A stretch of 9,481 bases of DNA from an uncultured Clostridia bacterium (lineage in GTDB: Bacteria > Bacillota > Clostridia > Oscillospirales > Ruminococcaceae): positions 1-9,481 of the forward strand of contig CANPWR010000053.1 in NCBI GenBank assembly GCA_947584825.1, written 5' to 3'. Below the pieces are notes generated by a model. That model searched no databases. It saw nothing but the letters and a program-made list of their open reading frames with translations, and was not told where the DNA came from. Shown piece after piece: positions 7,565-9,481 of the stretch (position 1 is its first letter; each line of letters begins with the position of its first letter). A program made the position numbers and the translations under genes.

Positions 7565-8914
7565 TTACTTATCAGCAAAACTGCCGAGACAATAATTTTT
7601 TTCAGCCTTTTCTATTCTAACATATAAAATCTGTTTTCGCAAACTGTTTTGGGGTATTTTTAGGTTTTTTCTCGGAATTTTTACAATTGTAAAATTCGGA
7701 GTATGCCCTTCAAAATAATCAGGTGATTTTTCCTTTTCAAACAAAACAGGATAAACCTTTCCCACCTGAGCTTTTAGAAAGTCATATGCTGACTCATTGC
7801 AAACTTGTTCCATAGCCTTTGAACGGCTTTCCTTAGTTCGACCATCTATTTGGTCGAGGCGTTTAGCAGCAGAAGTGCCTTCTCTCCTTGAATAGGGAAA
7901 TATGTGTGCTTTTGCAAACTTTATTTTTTTAACAAATGCAAGCGATTCTAAAAAATCCTCGTTACTCTCGCCGGGAAAACCTACCATAATGTCAGTGGTT
8001 ATAGAGCAGTCAGGAAATTTTTTTCTGAGTTTCTTACATAGAATTTCGTATTCAAGGGTCGTATATTTTCTGTTCATTTCTTTTAATGTCTTGTCGCAGC
8101 CGCTTTGCAAAGATAGGTGAAATTGAGGGCAAAGCTTATTCAGCTTTGACATTCTTTCAATATCCTCGTCTGAAATCATTTCAGGCTCAATTGAACCAAG
8201 TCTTACACGTTCTATTCCGTCTACCGAGCAGGCAGTTTCTACAGCGTCAGCAAGTCTTATACTCTTGCCATTGCCTAAATCCTTACCATAACAGCAAAGA
8301 TTGATACCTACAAGTACGACCTCCTTGTGTCCGCTGTTTGAAAGGGCAGTTACTTCATTCTTTATTTCAACTAAGCTCTTTGAACGCAGATGACCTCTTG
8401 CATAGGGGATAATACAGTAAGTGCAGTACTGGTCACAGCCGTCCTGTATTTTAACATTCGCCCTAGTTTTATCATCATATCCGCTAATGCTCATATTTTC
8501 AATTTTATCAGTTTTTGTGTACTTATCAATTCTTATTATTTGTTTTCTTATTCCATTTGAATCAATATTATCATCTGACAAATATTCATCAAGCATCTTA
8601 GGTATACTCATTTTGTTTGATGAGCCGCATATAATGTCACAAAAACCAAAGGTTTTTACTTCTTCTTCAAAAGCCTGTGGAAAACAGCCGGTAAGAATAA
8701 GTATACAACTTTGATTTTGCTTCCTTATCTTATGAAGTATCTGCCTGCATTTCAAATTAGCCTGACCTGTTACAGTGCAGGAGTTCACAACTGCGACATC
8801 AGCGTCTTTTATTGACTTGACAGAACTGTGTCCTGTCAGTTCAAGCTTTTCCTTTAGGGCTTCGGTTTCATAGTGATTGACTTTGCAGCCTAGCGTATAG
8901 TAGTATATTTTCAT
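7565..8914 (-). CDS. mtaB: tRNA N6-threonylcarbamoyladenosine 2-methylthiotransferase MtaB
   Basis: MtaB adds a methylthio group to t6A at position 37 of ANN-decoding tRNAs, giving ms2t6A, using two 4Fe-4S clusters and S-adenosylmethionine. The protein is 449 aa, the usual length. The N-terminal UPF0004 domain has the three cluster cysteines Cys10 (YTLGCKVNHYE), Cys46 (NSCTVT) and Cys77 (LTGCFPQ). The radical-SAM cysteines are Cys160, Cys164 and Cys167 (QDGCDQYCTYCIIPYARG). LSLQSGCDKTLKEMNRKY (267-284), TTDIMVGFPGE (306-316) and a C-terminal TRAM domain (about 383-445) complete the family layout. The TLGCKVNHYE start and NSCTVT point to the MtaB (YqeV) branch rather than MiaB or RimO. GGAG at 8923-8926 lies 8 nt upstream of the ATG. 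The gene opens a likely mtaB-purL transcript from the promoter at 9025-9053. Specificity within the methylthiotransferases is inferred from these motifs. Confidence 0.94.
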   Translation of the reverse strand: MKIYYYTLGCKVNHYETEALKEKLELTGHSSVKSIKDADVAVVNSCTVTGQANLKCRQILHKIRKQNQSCILILTGCFPQAFEEEVKTFGFCDIICGSSNKMSIPKMLDEYLSDDNIDSNGIRKQIIRIDKYTKTDKIENMSISGYDDKTRANVKIQDGCDQYCTYCIIPYARGHLRSKSLVEIKNEVTALSNSGHKEVVLVGINLCCYGKDLGNGKSIRLADAVETACSVDGIERVRLGSIEPEMISDEDIERMSKLNKLCPQFHLSLQSGCDKTLKEMNRKYTTLEYEILCKKLRKKFPDCSITTDIMVGFPGESNEDFLESLAFVKKIKFAKAHIFPYSRREGTSAAKRLDQIDGRTKESRSKAMEQVCNESAYDFLKAQVGKVYPVLFEKEKSPDYFEGHTPNFTIVKIPRKNLKIPQNSLRKQILYVRIEKAEKNYCLGSFADK

Positions 8915-8943
8915 TTGATTAACTCCGTTGAAAACATTATAAG

Positions 8944-8987
8944 AATATGCATATCATACAAAAAAACGTCGAATTATTATGCATATT
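8944..8987. repeat. Paired ATGCAT palindromes in the mtaB leader
   Basis: AATATGCATA at 8944-8953 is a perfect 10-bp inverted match to TATGCATATT at 8978-8987. Each arm is itself palindromic around ATGCAT (ATATGCATAT at 8945-8954, TATGCATA at 8978-8985). The centres are 32 bp apart, close to three helical turns. The pair lies between the predicted mtaB promoter and the mtaB start, where it could act as two operator sites or as an RNA stem. This is seen in sequence; the role is unproven. Confidence 0.5.
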
Positions 8988-9024
8988 TCACAAAATAATT
9001 TTATACATTTTATTTTACTTGAAC

Positions 9025-9053
9025 ATTATACTATATTTACTTATTTTTTTCAA
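9025..9053 (-). promoter_or_regulatory. Sigma-A promoter of mtaB-purL
   Basis: On the minus strand TTGAAA (9053-9048), a 17-nt spacer and TATAAT (9030-9025) form a near-consensus promoter. The expected start near 9018 leaves a leader of about 104 nt that includes the two ATGCAT palindromes. Confidence 0.75.
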
Positions 9054-9060
9054 ATACCCC

Positions 9061-9088
9061 TTGACAATTAATTTTAATGTGTTATATT
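9061..9088 (+). promoter_or_regulatory. Sigma-A promoter of the HPr-like gene
   Basis: TTGACA (9061-9066), a 16-nt spacer and TATATT (9083-9088), preceded by TG at 9080-9081 (an extended -10). The expected start near 9095 leaves about 80 nt of leader before the ATG at 9174. Confidence 0.8.
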
Positions 9089-9173
9089 TTAGTTAGAGAG
9101 TTAAAAAGAGGAATAATTCTCTGAATTCCTAAGGGTTTTCAACAACAAAACATTTTTTAGGGAGGAATTTATT

Positions 9174-9404
9174 ATGACAAAAGCAAAGGTTTTATTGCAA
9201 TCTATTTCTGATGTTAAGGAGTTTGTAAGTGCAGTTTCATTGTGTGATTTCGATGTGGACTTGATTTCGGGAAGATACGCAGTTGACGCAAAGTCGATCA
9301 TGGGTATTTTCAGCTTGGATTTGTCAAACGCTATTGAGCTTGTTGCACATACTGATGATTCACAAGCTTTATTCGCACAGATTTCAAAATTCGTAGTTAA
9401 ATAA
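9174..9404 (+). CDS. Small HPr-like protein lacking the phosphocarrier histidine
   Basis: The 76-aa protein resembles the HPr fold of the sugar phosphotransferase system. The clearest match is VDAKSIMGIFSLDLS (residues 37-51), equivalent to the VNLKSIMGVMSL stretch around Ser46 in Bacillus HPr, so Ser41 is at the regulatory serine position. The N-terminal GxHARPA motif that carries the phosphoryl-accepting His15 is absent: the region reads QSISDVKEFVSAV, and the only histidine is His59. It therefore cannot carry phosphate from enzyme I in the normal way. The chain is also shorter than the usual 85-88 aa. No PTS gene is nearby. An excellent ribosome binding site (GGAGG at 9161-9165, 8 nt spacing) and its own strong promoter suggest high expression. 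Annotation as an HPr-family protein is secure at fold level; its role, perhaps regulation through Ser41 or none in sugar control, is unknown. Confidence 0.85.
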   Translation: MTKAKVLLQSISDVKEFVSAVSLCDFDVDLISGRYAVDAKSIMGIFSLDLSNAIELVAHTDDSQALFAQISKFVVK

Positions 9405-9411
9405 GCTGGCA

Positions 9412-9481
9412 GAAGCAAGAAATTTAGAAGCAAGAAGCAAGATATCAGAACTTAGTAAAAAAGATAAATCTTGCCTCTTGC
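9412..9481. repeat. GAAGCAA heptamer hairpin, cut by the window end
   Basis: GAAGCAA occurs at 9412-9418, 9427-9433 and 9434-9440. Bases 9430-9443 pair with 9468-9481 over 14 positions with one A-C mismatch (9436/9475), enclosing a 24-nt loop. The right arm is still matching at the last base, so the inverted repeat probably continues. It starts 8 nt after the HPr-like stop and could act as its terminator, or be one copy of a dispersed palindromic repeat. Confidence 0.7.

Larger units (their letters stand above)
8915..9173. other. Divergent intergenic region between mtaB and the HPr-like gene
   Basis: This AT-rich stretch of 259 bp has no credible gene of its own. It holds the mtaB ribosome binding site, the paired ATGCAT palindromes, the mtaB promoter, the HPr-like gene's promoter and that gene's leader of about 80 nt. 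The leader contains a weak hairpin, AGGAAT (9109-9114) with ATTCCT (9125-9130). A second TATAAT on the minus strand (8941-8936) has no good -35 and would start transcription almost on the ribosome binding site, so it is not preferred. Confidence 0.7.

Noticed and set aside
8915..9020. Purine riboswitch or PurR box controlling mtaB-purL
   Set aside because: I see neither the conserved junction and loop segments of a purine riboswitch nor a CCGAAC-type PurR box in the leader.
9101..9433. A 110-codon minus-strand open frame
   Set aside because: It covers the HPr-like gene completely in antisense, and that gene has a recognisable family motif, a promoter and a strong ribosome binding site.
9412..9481. 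CRISPR array
   Set aside because: The units are only 7 bases long and have no regular unique spacers.

Overview
The window looks like a low-to-moderate-GC chromosomal segment of an anaerobic clostridium, most likely a Ruminococcus-like member of the Oscillospiraceae. The evidence is the gene complement: an LL-diaminopimelate aminotransferase beside dapF, a single-chain clostridial-type PurL, an MtaB-type tRNA methylthiotransferase, a cohesin-like surface protein and a very short HPr-like protein. The Gram-positive ribosome binding sites and consensus sigma-A promoters agree. The genus is an inference from gene content only.

Layout. Bases 1-2036 (+) hold the 3' part of dapF followed 24 nt later by dapL, two lysine/peptidoglycan-precursor enzymes, closed by a terminator that also works for the opposite strand. 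Bases 2103-2798 (-) encode a secreted, membrane-anchored cohesin-like protein. Bases 3004-3741 (+) encode a two-membrane-segment, sensor-like protein with no recognisable output domain. These two genes diverge from a 67-bp stretch carrying back-to-back consensus promoters. A second hairpin terminator separates the sensor gene from purL.

Bases 3804-8914 (-) carry mtaB then purL, 44 nt apart and probably one transcript, reading from a promoter at 9025-9053. The mtaB leader contains two ATGCAT-centred palindromes about three helical turns apart. On the other side of this promoter, a second divergent promoter (9061-9088) drives a 76-aa HPr-like protein that keeps the regulatory serine motif but lacks the phosphocarrier histidine. 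The window ends inside an imperfect hairpin built from GAAGCAA heptamers.

The primary-metabolism genes (dapF, dapL, purL, mtaB) are ordinary and well supported. The less understood parts are the divergent cohesin-like/sensor-like pair, the histidine-less HPr, the mtaB leader palindromes and the terminal heptamer hairpin. I found no CRISPR array, tRNA, rRNA, insertion sequence or clear defence system.
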